This document shows positions 7,684-17,306 of a stretch of DNA of 40,591 bases, piece by piece. The stretch is from NCBI GenBank assembly GCA_024226735.1, contig JAAELL010000059.1, positions 1 to 40,591 on the forward strand, read 5' to 3'. Source of the DNA: a bacterium. Lineage in GTDB: Bacteria > Planctomycetota > UBA1135 > GCA-002686595. The translations under genes were made by a program, and so were the position numbers. Positions within the stretch are counted from its first letter, which is position 1, and each line of letters begins with the position of its first letter. The notes under the pieces were generated by a model. That model did no database searches and had not been told where the DNA came from. It saw nothing but the letters and a program-made list of their open reading frames with translations.

Positions 7684-10290
7684 ATGGAAACGCAGCTGAC
7701 AGCCAAGCAACTCCTGGCCGAGGACGATTGGATTCGCGGTCTCGCGCGCAGCCTGCTCCGCGACGAGGCCTTGGTCGACGATCTGGTCCAGGAGGGCTAC
7801 ATGGCCTTCCTCACCTCGCGCACCGAGATTCGCCAGTTCCGGCCGTGGATGAAGGGCACGCTGCGCAACATCGCCAAGCAGCTGCTGTTCCGGGAGCGGT
7901 TCACGGTCCACGAGGGGCTCGAATGGACCGTCGACGAGACCATCTCCGACCCAGAGCAGATCATGCACCGTGAGAGCGTTCGCACCGCTCTCGTCGAGCT
8001 GACCCTCGAGCTCGAGGAGCCGTACTCCAGCGTGATCATCGCGCACTACTTCCACGGCCACGAGCAGAAGCGGATCGCCAAGCAGCTGGGCCGGACCGAG
8101 AGTGCCGTCCGCACCCAGCTGATGCGGGCGCGCGAGAAGCTGCGCGAGAAGGCCAAGAAGCGCGGCATCGACGACCAGTCGCTGTGGTCGCACCTCCCGT
8201 GGCTCGTGGGTCTGCGTCCCAAGGTCGCGCCCGTGGCGGGCCCCGCCGCCCTCGGAACGGGCGTGCGCTCCGCGATCGGAATCGCGGTGGTCGGCGGCAT
8301 CGCCGTGCTCGTCGTGTCCGCCTTTCGGCTCGAGGCCGCGGGTCGCGAGGTCGCCGCGGCCGTAGCGCCGGTCTCGACCCCGGACCCGGACGGCTCCCCG
8401 GACCTGGCCGAGACGGGCGCGCCGTCGCTCACGCGCGAAGGATCCGCACCCAACCGTCCAACCGAGTCCGGGCCGAGTGCCCCGACCGTCATCGTCCTCG
8501 ACAACGTTGATCCGGCCGCGGGCATCCCGGTCCGGGTGTACACTCTGGACGAGAGCGCAATGTTCGAGCACGCACTGCGGGCGCGCCCAGACGAGTGGTT
8601 CGGCGAATGGCTCGACGAACGCGCCGTTGCGGTCACGCTCACCTCGGACGCCGAGGGCACCGTCACGCTTCCGGCGCCCGAGGATGAACAACGCGCCTAC
8701 GTCTACGTCGTTCGCGTCGCCTCGAGTGACCACTTGCGGGTCACCGAGGTCTTGCCACTGCCGAAGGGGGTGCCGCGCGAGGGTCTGCGGATCCTGTTGG
8801 AGACCGAATCGCTCGTCGGTTCGGTCCCGCTCGCGCTCCTCGGTCCCGATCAGCGCCCGGTCGCGAAGGCCGAGGTGCGCGTCTTCAACGAGTCCTTCGG
8901 GCTGAACGTTCCGGTCGACGTGGGCGGGAGCGGACACCTCGAGATCCGGACGGCAAAGGGAACGGGCGTGGTGGCCTTCGTGCGGGCGCCTGGCCTCGCC
9001 CACGCCAGGATCACGATCCAGCCCGACATGGAACCGACGTGGAAGCTCGTTCCGGCGCGCACCGTGACCGTGCGCGTCGTCGATGCGGGCGGCTATCCCG
9101 TCGCCGGAGCGCGGGTCCGGTGCCCGCGCTCGCCGTTCTCCAGCGTCACGAATGCGAACGGAGTGGTCGACTTCTCGGGCCTGCCCGCCCGGGGGTACGT
9201 CAGCAGCTTCGGCGACTCGCGCCTGGAGGTCGTCCACCCGAACCACGCTCGCATCATGCAGGAGGTGGCCGACGGAGCCGACGAGGTCGAGATCCGCCTC
9301 GCGCCGCGGCGGTGGCTCGAGGGCACGCTCATCGCCGAGAGCGGCGTCCAGCTGGAACGTACAGAGGTCACGAGCGGCAAGTTCCGGGGGGAGCTGACCG
9401 TACACGGAGAGGAGGCGACGTACCGCGTCCTCGACGACGGCCAGCTCGAGATCTGGAACCCGGACGCGATCCCGCCGAGACTGGGCAGGCGTGCGGAGGA
9501 CGGGCCACTGCTTCTCCGGCGCGGATTCAGGTACGACATGCCGCTCGTCAACGCGGACGGCACCCTGCTGCCCTACCGGGCCGAGACCCAGTTCAAGACG
9601 CGAACCCGCATGCCCCCGGTCCCGTTGCGGAACGAGCGGTACGGCGCGGGCGGCTACCGCGTCTTCGGCGTCGATCCCAACGTACCCCTCGACATCGAGA
9701 TCGCGGGCCTCGGGCGCTCGGTGCGCCTTCAGCCGCACGAGCTGCGATCCGCGCCCGTCCACGTGCCGGAGTGGCCGCACATCGAGGGCACGACACCACC
9801 CGGTCTCGAGGGTGCCCTCGTGTACGTCGGCCTGAGCCTCGCTGGCGCTCCCCCCCGGTCGTGGACCAACGTGCCGGTCGCCGAGGGGCAGTTCGATACG
9901 CTGCGCTCCGGTGCCCTGCTGGAGGAGCTGTACGTCATCCACGCCTTCGCCCCCGAGCACGTCCCGTTCTGGAGTGAGGTGGGCGCGACCAGGAGCTTCT
10001 CCCCCGACGACCTCGAGATCACGTTCGAGCCGGCCACGAAGCAGGTGGTGCTCGTCGACGTCGCGGGCCATCCAGCTCCGAATCAGGCCGTACGCATCGT
10101 CGGCCCCCCCCTGTACGTCCAGCCGGGCGCGAGCTGGACCACGGACCCCCTCGGCCAGCTGGAGCTGTGGGGCCGGCCTGGCGACGCGATCGACATCGAG
10201 GTCGATCGCGTCGAGGGCCAGGTCGTCATCCGCGAGAACGATCCGCGCCAGTACGTCTCGTTCACCCCCCCCGCGGACGAGTCGAAATAA
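7684..10290 (+). CDS. Membrane-tethered ECF sigma factor with large extracytoplasmic Ig-like region
   Basis: An 868-residue protein. Residues 1-165 form a compact ECF sigma factor. Region 2 is at about 10-70 (WIRGLARSLLRDEALVDDLVQEGYMAFL, FRPWMKGTLRNIAKQ). Region 4 is at about 100-155, with helix-turn-helix HEQKRIAKQLGRTESAVRTQLMRAREKL. A single transmembrane helix follows at about 195-213. About 650 residues then lie outside the membrane, with carboxypeptidase-regulatory-like strands such as VRVVDAGGYPVAGARVRC and repeated GxVxxxxGxPxxxA patterns. The design joins promoter recognition to an outside sensor in one chain, so release may require proteolysis (inference). The ATG has only a weak upstream purine stretch (CCGG, with GGGGG about 18 bp away). 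The gene is single and converges on the next ECF gene. Confidence 0.93.
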   Translation: METQLTAKQLLAEDDWIRGLARSLLRDEALVDDLVQEGYMAFLTSRTEIRQFRPWMKGTLRNIAKQLLFRERFTVHEGLEWTVDETISDPEQIMHRESVRTALVELTLELEEPYSSVIIAHYFHGHEQKRIAKQLGRTESAVRTQLMRAREKLREKAKKRGIDDQSLWSHLPWLVGLRPKVAPVAGPAALGTGVRSAIGIAVVGGIAVLVVSAFRLEAAGREVAAAVAPVSTPDPDGSPDLAETGAPSLTREGSAPNRPTESGPSAPTVIVLDNVDPAAGIPVRVYTLDESAMFEHALRARPDEWFGEWLDERAVAVTLTSDAEGTVTLPAPEDEQRAYVYVVRVASSDHLRVTEVLPLPKGVPREGLRILLETESLVGSVPLALLGPDQRPVAKAEVRVFNESFGLNVPVDVGGSGHLEIRTAKGTGVVAFVRAPGLAHARITIQPDMEPTWKLVPARTVTVRVVDAGGYPVAGARVRCPRSPFSSVTNANGVVDFSGLPARGYVSSFGDSRLEVVHPNHARIMQEVADGADEVEIRLAPRRWLEGTLIAESGVQLERTEVTSGKFRGELTVHGEEATYRVLDDGQLEIWNPDAIPPRLGRRAEDGPLLLRRGFRYDMPLVNADGTLLPYRAETQFKTRTRMPPVPLRNERYGAGGYRVFGVDPNVPLDIEIAGLGRSVRLQPHELRSAPVHVPEWPHIEGTTPPGLEGALVYVGLSLAGAPPRSWTNVPVAEGQFDTLRSGALLEELYVIHAFAPEHVPFWSEVGATRSFSPDDLEITFEPATKQVVLVDVAGHPAPNQAVRIVGPPLYVQPGASWTTDPLGQLELWGRPGDAIDIEVDRVEGQVVIRENDPRQYVSFTPPADESK

Positions 10291-10417
10291 ATTCCGGATC
10301 CACGCAACGGATCGCCGCCAAGTCCAACTTCAACACTGGCGTCGCGGCCGTGTAGCGGTTCGGGTGTGGATCGCTCGAGGTTCGTCGGCGTCAACTCCTG
10401 CCATGAATCGGAAATAG

Positions 10418-10447
10418 GGTGGCGCGGGAAGGGAGTCCCGCGCCGCC
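10418..10447. terminator. Strong hairpin between two convergent sigma genes, probable bidirectional terminator
   Basis: A perfect 9 bp inverted repeat, GGCGCGGGA / TCCCGCGCC (10421-10429 and 10436-10444), has a 6-nt loop and extends to 12 pairs if one G-U pair is allowed. It lies in the 214 bp gap where two convergent genes end. There is no long T-tract on either side, so it may need Rho or act mainly as an mRNA 3' stabiliser. The position and stem strength support a termination role. Confidence 0.65.
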
Positions 10448-10504
10448 TGTATGTCCGTTCTGGTATCCCCTCTCCGGTATCCCCCCTCGGGCAGAGCCGC
10501 AGGA

Positions 10505-13246
10505 TCAGAGGTCGAAGCGAATCAGTGCCGCGGTCCGCGGCTGCACCTCGAACGCGACCCGGCTCTCCGCGACGATCCGCCCGCGATGCTCGAACGTCGT
10601 GACCGCGCTGTAGGCGCCGACGGCGAGCGTACGTTCGAACGCGATTCCGCCCTGCGCGCCCGGGACGAAGCTGCGTCTCGCCGTCGCGGCGATCCCGCCG
10701 TGCTCATCGAGCACACGGGTCCAGACCTCCTGTGCTCCGGGCCCGACGGGCCGTTCCGGGAGCCCAATCTCGAAGCGCCTCGGCCAGCCCAACTCCAGAT
10801 CGATCTCGAGCCGCGTCGTGGCCCCCGGACGGACGACCACGTCACGCGCGGCGCGCGCGTGGCCGCGGCAGTCGATCCAGAGGCTGTACGCACCGGCCGG
10901 AAGCCGCGGGACCGAGACGAGGCCGGGCTCGGGGAACTCCACGCCTCGCCCCGGACGCGTGGGCCTTCCGACAAAGGCGTAGCCCGCGCCGTCGCTCGAC
11001 CGCATTCCGACGCTCAGCTGCCGGGTCGGCGCTCCGCTGGAGCAACGCACTGCGAGCTCCAACGCCCCCGGCGCCGCCGGCGCCAGGGAGCCGAGATCGA
11101 GCACCTCACCCGCCTCGAGCTCGACCTGCGTGAGCAACGTCGGTGGGCCGCCGGTGGACCACACCGAGATTCCGTAGGAGCCCCCCACGAGCCGGTCGAG
11201 CTCGAAGCGGCCCGTGGCGTCGAGCTCGACACGCCGCGGCCGCAGCGCGCCGGGTGCGTCGACGAAGACGACGGCCGCGGTGACCGGGCGCCCCGCCACG
11301 CCGCCGAGTCGGCCCCGAAGGTGCGCCGTTCCGCGCTCGCCGGGGCGCAACCGCAGAGCGATCGGAGCCCCGCCCGGTTCCTGGCCCGATGCCAACGCGT
11401 GGGCCGGTTCCTCCTCGGCCCGTCGTGGCACGAGCGTGACGTCGAAGTGGTCGTCCGCGCACCCGTCGAACCGGAACTCCCCGTCGGCGTCGGTGCTCTC
11501 CCAGCGCACCTCGGCCTCGTCGACGGCGAGCCGCCGCACGGCGGCCCGGTCGGCATCGGTCTGGGCACACAGCGCGACCCACCATCCCGCGAGCGGCGCA
11601 CCGGACGCGTCGATCGCGACGCCGCGAACCGCGCTCCCGTACGCGAGGTACGCATCCCAGCGATGCACCGGGCTGCGGCTCGCAGCGAGACGCGTCGAGT
11701 CCCGCAGGCCACGCGCCCGGGCGACCAGCGTGTAGGCACCGAAGCCCAGTCCTGCGACGTGGTAGCTTCCATCCGGTCCACTCAACGTGCTGACCTCCTC
11801 GCCGCCGCCCGCCGCGCGAACGATGATCTGAGCGCCGGCCACGGTCGCGCGATCGGGCCCGTACGCGATCCCCTGCAGCGACCTTCCGGCGTCGAGCGCC
11901 ACGACGATCGGCGCGTCGCCGCTGAGACTGAAGGTGTCGTGCGTGCGAGCATGCCCGGGCGCCGCGACCACGAGGTCGAGCCATGCGCCCGGCGCGGGAA
12001 GCGCGAAGCGACCGTCGGCGTCCGACAGCGTCGACACGAGTGGCTCGAGCAGCAACGCGCCATCGAGCCGCGTGTGCATTCCCGTCGACGAGCGTCCACG
12101 GGTCACTTGCGCGCCGGCGACCGGCTCGCCGTCCGCGTCGACGACTCGGCCGCGCGCCAAGGGCTGCTTGCGCAGGCCCAGAGTCAGCGACGCGTTGTGC
12201 GGCTCGAGGAGCGAACGCAGGAGCGAGTGCTCCCCGTCGCCGCGACGCGCGCCGATCCAGCAGCGCGGATCGATGTCCTTCAGAAGGAAGCTGCCATCGG
12301 CGCCAGTCGTGCATGCGACCTCGGTGACGAGCGGGCGACCGGGGCGAGACACGAGGATCTCGGCCCCCGCGATCGGTCGGTTGCGCAGATCGAGCACGCG
12401 TCCGGCGACGATCGGGCCCGTGGCGACCATCGGCGCCGCATCGAGCTTGGGCGGCAGCATCAGCGCCGCGACCGGCGGCATGTGCTCGGCGGTTCGCGCG
12501 GCGGGCGCGGCCACCGCGAGCGACGCGCGCGGCGCGGGAGCGGCGCCCACGTCGCGCACGACCGGCACGACGTCCGGACTCTCCGTCCGCGGCAACGTCG
12601 CGAAGGGCACGGCCACGAGCACGGCCGCGACGCCCGCGACCGCAGCGAAGCGTTGTCGGCACACGAGCCCGCGCGGACCGCCCCCTGGCCGCGGACGGCG
12701 CACGCCGAACGCGAACGCGCCAGAGGCGCACGCTCCTCCTGTTCCGCGACGATCGAGCCGCTCGCGCAGCTGGGCGAGGCCACGCTTCAAGCGCGTGCGC
12801 ACCGTCTCCTGCGGAATCGCGAGCTGCTCGGCGATGGCCTGGGTCGAGAGCCCGTCGTCGTAGCGCGAGCGCAGGACGTCCCGGTAGATGGGCTCGAGCG
12901 CGGCGAGCTCGGTTGCGAGCGCCCCCCGCAACGCCTCGAAACCCAGGTCCTCGTCGACCTCACCGTCGTCCCGTTCGGACCATGCACGCCGCTCGCGCAG
13001 CACCCGCCGGCCCTCCGCTCGAAAGCTGCGAATCGCGACGTTGCGCACGACGAGCGAGAGCCAGGCGCGCAAGCCGGCGTCGTGCCGCGGTGGCCGCTCG
13101 AGGACGGTCAGCCACGTCTGCTGCTCGATGTCGTCCGAGAGCGCCTGCTCCCGGACCATGCGCCGCGCGAGGCGGCGCACGAACTCGCGGTGCTCGAGGA
13201 GGTCGTGAATCGAGGTCGGGGCGGTCCTGCGCAAGAAGCTCTCCAA
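10505..13246 (-). CDS. Membrane-tethered ECF sigma factor with carboxypeptidase-regulatory-like repeats
   Basis: A 913-residue protein with start TTG at 13246. The frame is closed by a stop 8 codons upstream, and the sequence begins directly with the sigma fold. Region 2 is at about 12-80 (FVRRLARRMVREQALSDDIEQQTW, LRAWLSLVVRNVAIRSFR). Region 4 is at about 105-165, with helix-turn-helix LSTQAIAEQLAIPQETVRTRLKRGLAQL. A transmembrane helix lies at about 200-217. The remaining ~690 residues contain at least five Ig-like or carboxypeptidase-regulatory repeats (GRVLDLRNRPIAGAEILV, GRVVDADGEPVAGAQV, GVAIDASGAPLAGWWV, each followed by DG-F strands). It is a second example of the sigma-TM-sensor layout, diverged in sequence from the convergent neighbour. 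No anti-sigma gene is adjacent. A 167 bp palindromic element lies 21 bp before the start codon and must contain or displace the promoter. Confidence 0.92.
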   Translation of the reverse strand: MESFLRRTAPTSIHDLLEHREFVRRLARRMVREQALSDDIEQQTWLTVLERPPRHDAGLRAWLSLVVRNVAIRSFRAEGRRVLRERRAWSERDDGEVDEDLGFEALRGALATELAALEPIYRDVLRSRYDDGLSTQAIAEQLAIPQETVRTRLKRGLAQLRERLDRRGTGGACASGAFAFGVRRPRPGGGPRGLVCRQRFAAVAGVAAVLVAVPFATLPRTESPDVVPVVRDVGAAPAPRASLAVAAPAARTAEHMPPVAALMLPPKLDAAPMVATGPIVAGRVLDLRNRPIAGAEILVSRPGRPLVTEVACTTGADGSFLLKDIDPRCWIGARRGDGEHSLLRSLLEPHNASLTLGLRKQPLARGRVVDADGEPVAGAQVTRGRSSTGMHTRLDGALLLEPLVSTLSDADGRFALPAPGAWLDLVVAAPGHARTHDTFSLSGDAPIVVALDAGRSLQGIAYGPDRATVAGAQIIVRAAGGGEEVSTLSGPDGSYHVAGLGFGAYTLVARARGLRDSTRLAASRSPVHRWDAYLAYGSAVRGVAIDASGAPLAGWWVALCAQTDADRAAVRRLAVDEAEVRWESTDADGEFRFDGCADDHFDVTLVPRRAEEEPAHALASGQEPGGAPIALRLRPGERGTAHLRGRLGGVAGRPVTAAVVFVDAPGALRPRRVELDATGRFELDRLVGGSYGISVWSTGGPPTLLTQVELEAGEVLDLGSLAPAAPGALELAVRCSSGAPTRQLSVGMRSSDGAGYAFVGRPTRPGRGVEFPEPGLVSVPRLPAGAYSLWIDCRGHARAARDVVVRPGATTRLEIDLELGWPRRFEIGLPERPVGPGAQEVWTRVLDEHGGIAATARRSFVPGAQGGIAFERTLAVGAYSAVTTFEHRGRIVAESRVAFEVQPRTAALIRFDL

Positions 13247-13267
13247 TCGGCCGTGACGGCCTGAGAA

Positions 13268-13434
13268 CTAGTGGTGAGAGTCACTCTTGTGCGGCATTTT
13301 GGTCGATGCGTACCCGCCCACTGCTGCGTTGCGCCTCCTCCGAGACTTGCAGCGAAGTCGCGTCGGCGCTGCGCCTTGCAGCGAACGCGTACGCACCGAC
13401 CAAGATGCCGCACAAGAGTGAATCACACCACTAG
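13268..13434. repeat. Palindromic element 1 (CTAG-bounded, 167 bp)
   Basis: The two ends are inverted copies: 46 bp at 13268-13313 matches the reverse complement of 13389-13434 at 42 positions. Both ends begin CTAGTGGTG and share CACTCTTGTGCGGCAT. The centre holds a repeated CTTGCAGCGAA word and is less symmetric. There is no open frame of its own. It fits a non-autonomous, MITE- or REP-like element. It fills the gap between the stop of the membrane-protein gene and the start of the ECF sigma gene, both on the minus strand. Related ends occur at 17705-17797 and 22852-22992. Confidence 0.85.
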
Positions 13435-13443
13435 ATTCTGGGT

Positions 13444-14535
13444 CTACATGGACACGCCGTACTCGTCCTCGGCGTCGTCGACCGGGTACTGCGGTCCACC
13501 GGGCCCGCCGATGGCACGCCACGGGTCGGGCCGGTGCGTCTTGCGAATGATCTCCTGGCTCACGCGCACCGCCGCGACGTACTTCGCGCCGCGCAGGAGC
13601 TCGCGCAACATCAGTGACAGACTGCCGATCGCCAGCAGCGCTCCGATGCGGAGGTACGCCTCGCGCGCCTCGACGCCACCTTCGGCGCCAAGCCCGGCAT
13701 CGACGGCACGCGTCAACTCGCCCGCCAGGAGCGTCACCATCACGAGCTCGAACACGAACAAGAGGAACAGGGGCCGCAGGGTCTTGATCGGCCGGCGCAA
13801 CATGAGGAAGAAGGAGTTGATCGACGCCCAGAGCACCGAACGCGTGTCGTGCAGCGCCAGCCGCGTGCGGCTGAACGTCGCCCATGCGCTGACAAACAAG
13901 AATCCCAGCGTCCCGAGCCCGTCCTGCAGCCAGGTGAGGCGTGCGGCTTGGAGCTCGGTATCGAGCGCGTCGAGCGGGTTGCGATCGGACGCGGAGAGTC
14001 CCAGCCAGCGCTCGAGCACCAGCGCGTCCCAGGGCAGGCCGTAGACGACCCACTGCACCAGAGCAAGGACGAGGAACGCCAGGAGCGCCATCCGCAGGAA
14101 GCGCCAGAAGTAGCGCGCGCCGCCGAAGAAGAAGCGTCGCACGCTGCGGCCACGCGACCGCTCGAGGATCACCTGCAGCCACCCGCCGGCGGCGAAGATG
14201 CCGACCAGGACCGAGATCGGGATCAGGATCACAGCAGTCTGGCTCGTGTGATCATCGAGCGCGCCGAGCGCACGCGCGTGGTCGGAACGGAAGTTCTCGG
14301 ACAGCGTCCGCAAAGCCTCGCCCGGCGCCAGCCGGTTGGCCAAGGCCTCGGTGAACCAGCCGTGCCAAGGAGCCGCGACGAGCAGCGCCAGGAGCGAGAT
14401 CACGAACCAGGTCGTGACCCAGAGGGGCGCGCGCGCCGCCGCACCGCGGATAGCGCGCAGGAACAGCCAGAAGTTCGTGCGCAGGGTCTCTTCCGCGATG
14501 TCGACCGGTTCGGCTTTTTGCGTCTCGTTCGTCAC
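13444..14535 (-). CDS. Polytopic inner-membrane protein paired with M1 peptidase
   Basis: A 363-residue protein with GTG start at 14535, 2 bp after the stop of the M1 peptidase gene; the in-frame extension beyond this is antisense-type sequence. About six hydrophobic helices are visible: FVISLLALLVAAPW, TAVILIPISVLVGIFAAGG, MALLAFLVLALVQWVVYG, LGTLGFLFVSAWATF, LFLLFVFELVMVTLLAG and IGALLAIGSLSLM. Soluble parts are short and basic, and the C-terminus is acidic. No catalytic motif or family is recognised. The close coupling to a secreted M1 metallopeptidase suggests a shared envelope function, for example housing or regulating the peptidase, but this rests on operon structure only. Confidence 0.85.
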   Translation of the reverse strand: MTNETQKAEPVDIAEETLRTNFWLFLRAIRGAAARAPLWVTTWFVISLLALLVAAPWHGWFTEALANRLAPGEALRTLSENFRSDHARALGALDDHTSQTAVILIPISVLVGIFAAGGWLQVILERSRGRSVRRFFFGGARYFWRFLRMALLAFLVLALVQWVVYGLPWDALVLERWLGLSASDRNPLDALDTELQAARLTWLQDGLGTLGFLFVSAWATFSRTRLALHDTRSVLWASINSFFLMLRRPIKTLRPLFLLFVFELVMVTLLAGELTRAVDAGLGAEGGVEAREAYLRIGALLAIGSLSLMLRELLRGAKYVAAVRVSQEIIRKTHRPDPWRAIGGPGGPQYPVDDAEDEYGVSM

Positions 14536-14537
14536 CT

Positions 14538-16892
14538 TCAGCCCCCCGTGCTGGCGAACCAGTGCAAGACGTGAGCGTACTGGGTGAAGACACGCTCGGA
14601 CCAGCGAACCGGCACCGCGCCGGACGATTCGGCAAACCACTGATTGTCCGACATGTTGCGATCCAAGTAGTACAGGCGGTCGGGGTCGATCACGACCGAC
14701 TCGATCTTCTCGGGGCTCGACTCGAGCGGCAGCTTCCACCAGGTGGCCGTGGCCTGCTGCTCGCGCGTCCACTCGAACTCCTCGCGGTGATCGCCCTCGA
14801 ACATGACGACGATCCGAACGGGGAGGCGCAGCGTGCCGTCGCGCCGGACGAGGACGTCGTAGGCGTAGCGTCGGTCGGGATCGTCGTCATCCTCGTCCGG
14901 CTCCTCGGCGTCCTCCTCCTGGTCCTCTTCGTCGTCGTCGTAGCCCGTCAGCGCGAAGGTGCCGTCGTCCTGCTGGACCATGCCCTGCAGCTCGGCGACC
15001 TTGGTTTGCTCGACTTCCACGCTCCAGTCGACCGTCCCCGTCCCGCGGAAGACGTCATCAAAGTACCACGAGATGTCGACCCCGGCGCCGGCGTTGAAGG
15101 CCGAATAGAAGTCCTCGGGGTAGGGATGGCGGTAGCGCCACGTCTCCGAGTAGTGGCGCATTCCGCGCAGGAAGGCGTCGCGCCCGACGACGCCGGCGAT
15201 CGAGCGCAACGCCGCCGCGGTGCGCGCGTAGCTGTTGGTGCTGTAGCTCTGCCGATCGGCGTACTCGAAAGCGATCGTCTCGATCGGGTCCGTATCGGGG
15301 TCGGACAGGTAGCGCACGCGGTCGTTCCAGCGCGGATCGGTGTACTCCTCGACGAAGGACAGTCGCGGCTGGTCGCGCCACCACTCGATGAAGCCGGGCA
15401 GCGCGAGCGGCTGGAGCTCGAACGCCGGCTGACTCTGGTGGAAGGAAGGGATCCGCCAGCGCTTGCCGGTGAGGAGATCGGCGATCGGGCCGCCCGCGGG
15501 GAGCGGAGCCGGGCGCGTGCCCCAGACGGGAATCCGCGAGTACCACGTCGCGGAACGGCTCAGGCCGAAGTGGTGAAAGAGAGTCTCGGAGTCGCTGTAG
15601 GAGTTGAACCCCTCGTCCATCCACGCGGCTTCGAACTCGTTGTTCCCCACGAGTCCGTACCAGAACTGATGCCCGGCCTCGTGCACCGTCACGCTCTCGG
15701 GGCGGTGCATCTCGGGCTCCGTGTAGAGCTGGGTCCCGCAAGTGAAGAGCGTCGGGTACTCCATGCCCCCGGCCGCGCGGGCACCCCACGCAGGGTCGAC
15801 GACGGTGATCTTCTCGTAGGGATACTCCCCCCACCAGATGCCGTAGAAGAACAGGGCAGCGCACGTCGCCTCGAAGTGCCGCTCCCATTGCTCCTCGCGC
15901 TCCGACTGGACCATCACCTGGACCTCGACGTCGCGCAGACGAATGTCGTCGGGCGTGCGGCCGAGGGCGCTCGCGACGGAGCGCACCTCGTCCTCGTACC
16001 GGCGCTTCCAGTCGTCGTAGCGGAATGTGCGCGTGTAGACGGCGTAGTTGGGGCTCGCCGTCCACGCGAAGCCGTGCACGCGTGGCGGGAGCTTGGTCGT
16101 CCCCGCGGTCGCCGGGTCGGTGTAGGCCTGGTCCCCGTGCGACGGCGCGACGAAGCGCACCTCGACGCGCCCGCCGTTCGTCTTCGCCTGCCCAACCTGC
16201 ACGCCCGAGGCGCTGATCTTCTCGTTGTAGATCTCGGGCAGGTCGAGCGTGACGTCGTACGTCCCGTAGTCGGCGTAGAACTCGGTATCGCGGTGGAACT
16301 GGTGACAGTTCCAGCCGCGTCCGCCTTCGTAGACGCCCAGCTTCGGGAACCAGTGCGCCATGAACAGGAAGCCGTCCTTGTACCCGGTGCGACGCCGCAC
16401 GCGCGGGATCTGCGACTGCCACGCGAGATGCACCTCGATGCTCGCACCGGCGGGCACGGGCTCTCCCAGCGCGACGCTGAAGACGGTGCGGTCCGACTCG
16501 TTGCCTCCGTCGGTCAGACGAAACGTCAGGCCATCGATGAGCTCGGTTCCCGAACGAGAGTCGACGATCGAGGTGACCTGCTGCCAGCCCCACTCCGACT
16601 GGCCGATTCGTTCGCCCCGGCGCAGCAACCCCTTCCCCTCCAACAGGTGTGTCGACTGCGTGTTGGAGAAAGCGTTGTGGTAGAGGTGGAACCACAGGTC
16701 CGAGACCGTGTCCTGCGTGCGGTTCGTCCACGTGAGCGTCAGCTCACCGTCGAGCCGCTTCGAGTCGGCGTCGACCGAGGCTCGGATAACGTAGTCGGCG
16801 CTGCAGGACCGGCCGTCGGGTGCGTCCTGTGACGAGGAGAACGCGGCCGAAGCCAGGACCGTGCACATTGGCGCGCATAGGAATAGACGCAT
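14538..16892 (-). CDS. Secreted M1-family zinc metallopeptidase
   Basis: A 784-residue protein starting MRLFLCAPMC with a signal peptide cleaved near residue 18-22. The M1 N-terminal beta domain runs to about residue 290 (LTWTNRTQDTVSDLWFHLYHNAFSN). The catalytic domain has the GGMEYP exopeptidase-type motif (375-380) in place of GAMEN and HEAGH (404-408). It is followed after 18 residues by the zinc ligand Glu427 in WMDEGFNSY. A C-terminal domain includes an acidic, Asp/Glu-rich stretch (DDDEEDQEEDAEEPDEDDDD) that may bind calcium. All zinc ligands are intact, so it should be an active periplasmic or surface aminopeptidase. The downstream membrane-protein gene follows after 2 bp. The nearest GGAGG is about 17 bp upstream of the ATG, so the initiation signal is weak. 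Confidence 0.94.
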   Translation of the reverse strand: MRLFLCAPMCTVLASAAFSSSQDAPDGRSCSADYVIRASVDADSKRLDGELTLTWTNRTQDTVSDLWFHLYHNAFSNTQSTHLLEGKGLLRRGERIGQSEWGWQQVTSIVDSRSGTELIDGLTFRLTDGGNESDRTVFSVALGEPVPAGASIEVHLAWQSQIPRVRRRTGYKDGFLFMAHWFPKLGVYEGGRGWNCHQFHRDTEFYADYGTYDVTLDLPEIYNEKISASGVQVGQAKTNGGRVEVRFVAPSHGDQAYTDPATAGTTKLPPRVHGFAWTASPNYAVYTRTFRYDDWKRRYEDEVRSVASALGRTPDDIRLRDVEVQVMVQSEREEQWERHFEATCAALFFYGIWWGEYPYEKITVVDPAWGARAAGGMEYPTLFTCGTQLYTEPEMHRPESVTVHEAGHQFWYGLVGNNEFEAAWMDEGFNSYSDSETLFHHFGLSRSATWYSRIPVWGTRPAPLPAGGPIADLLTGKRWRIPSFHQSQPAFELQPLALPGFIEWWRDQPRLSFVEEYTDPRWNDRVRYLSDPDTDPIETIAFEYADRQSYSTNSYARTAAALRSIAGVVGRDAFLRGMRHYSETWRYRHPYPEDFYSAFNAGAGVDISWYFDDVFRGTGTVDWSVEVEQTKVAELQGMVQQDDGTFALTGYDDDEEDQEEDAEEPDEDDDDPDRRYAYDVLVRRDGTLRLPVRIVVMFEGDHREEFEWTREQQATATWWKLPLESSPEKIESVVIDPDRLYYLDRNMSDNQWFAESSGAVPVRWSERVFTQYAHVLHWFASTGG

Positions 16893-17306
16893 GCCGTGAT
16901 GATGAGGGCCTCCTCGCCGCGAGACAAGGGGTCCAGACGACCGTGCACGATTCGAACGTCGCGCTCATCGATGCGGCGGGAAATGGTGTCACGGCAATCT
17001 CGTAACGGGGCACACGCGGGGCTTTGGACGCGGAAGCCAGCTGGGACTTCAGCCGGGCGTCGGCCGTCCGAGAACAGAGGGGCCACAGCGCCAAGCACTC
17101 CACCAGAAGACTCGCCGTCGCACCTGCGGGATCTCCTCGCAAACCTCGACCGGTAAGACACTTAGGAGCGCGAACTCGCATCGGCACACGCCCGCGGTCC
17201 ACAAATCCACGGATCCCCCCCCAAATCCCCTCATCTTTGCTCCCGGACACGTCGATAACCGACGCAAGGAGTCTCCTCCATGGAGATGACCGAGGAGGGC
17301 ATAGCA
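16893..17306. promoter_or_regulatory. Divergent intergenic region with a sigma-28-like -10 word
   Basis: This 414 bp gap between the divergent peptidase and FlgM-like genes has no convincing gene. GTCGATAA at 17251-17258 differs by one base from the flagellar sigma-28 -10 consensus GCCGATAA and lies about 50 bp before the FlgM-like start. The expected TAAA -35 element is not present 15 bp further up, so promoter assignment is weak. Confidence 0.25.

Noticed and set aside
7048..10071. 1007-codon minus-strand ORF
   Set aside because: It is a shadow of the tethered sigma gene on the plus strand and has charged, low-complexity composition.
10451..13264. 937-codon plus-strand ORF
   Set aside because: It is a shadow of the minus-strand tethered sigma gene, which shows sigma, TM and Ig-like regions.
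13268..14182. Long minus-strand ORF running through palindromic element 1
   Set aside because: It is out of frame with the real membrane-protein gene, and the element portion is a palindrome rather than a coding sequence.
14562..16832. 756-codon plus-strand ORF
   Set aside because: It is antisense to an M1 peptidase with an intact zinc site; no motif in the product.
17235..17258. Complete sigma-28 promoter before the FlgM-like gene
   Set aside because: Only the -10 word fits; no TAAA element at the required distance.
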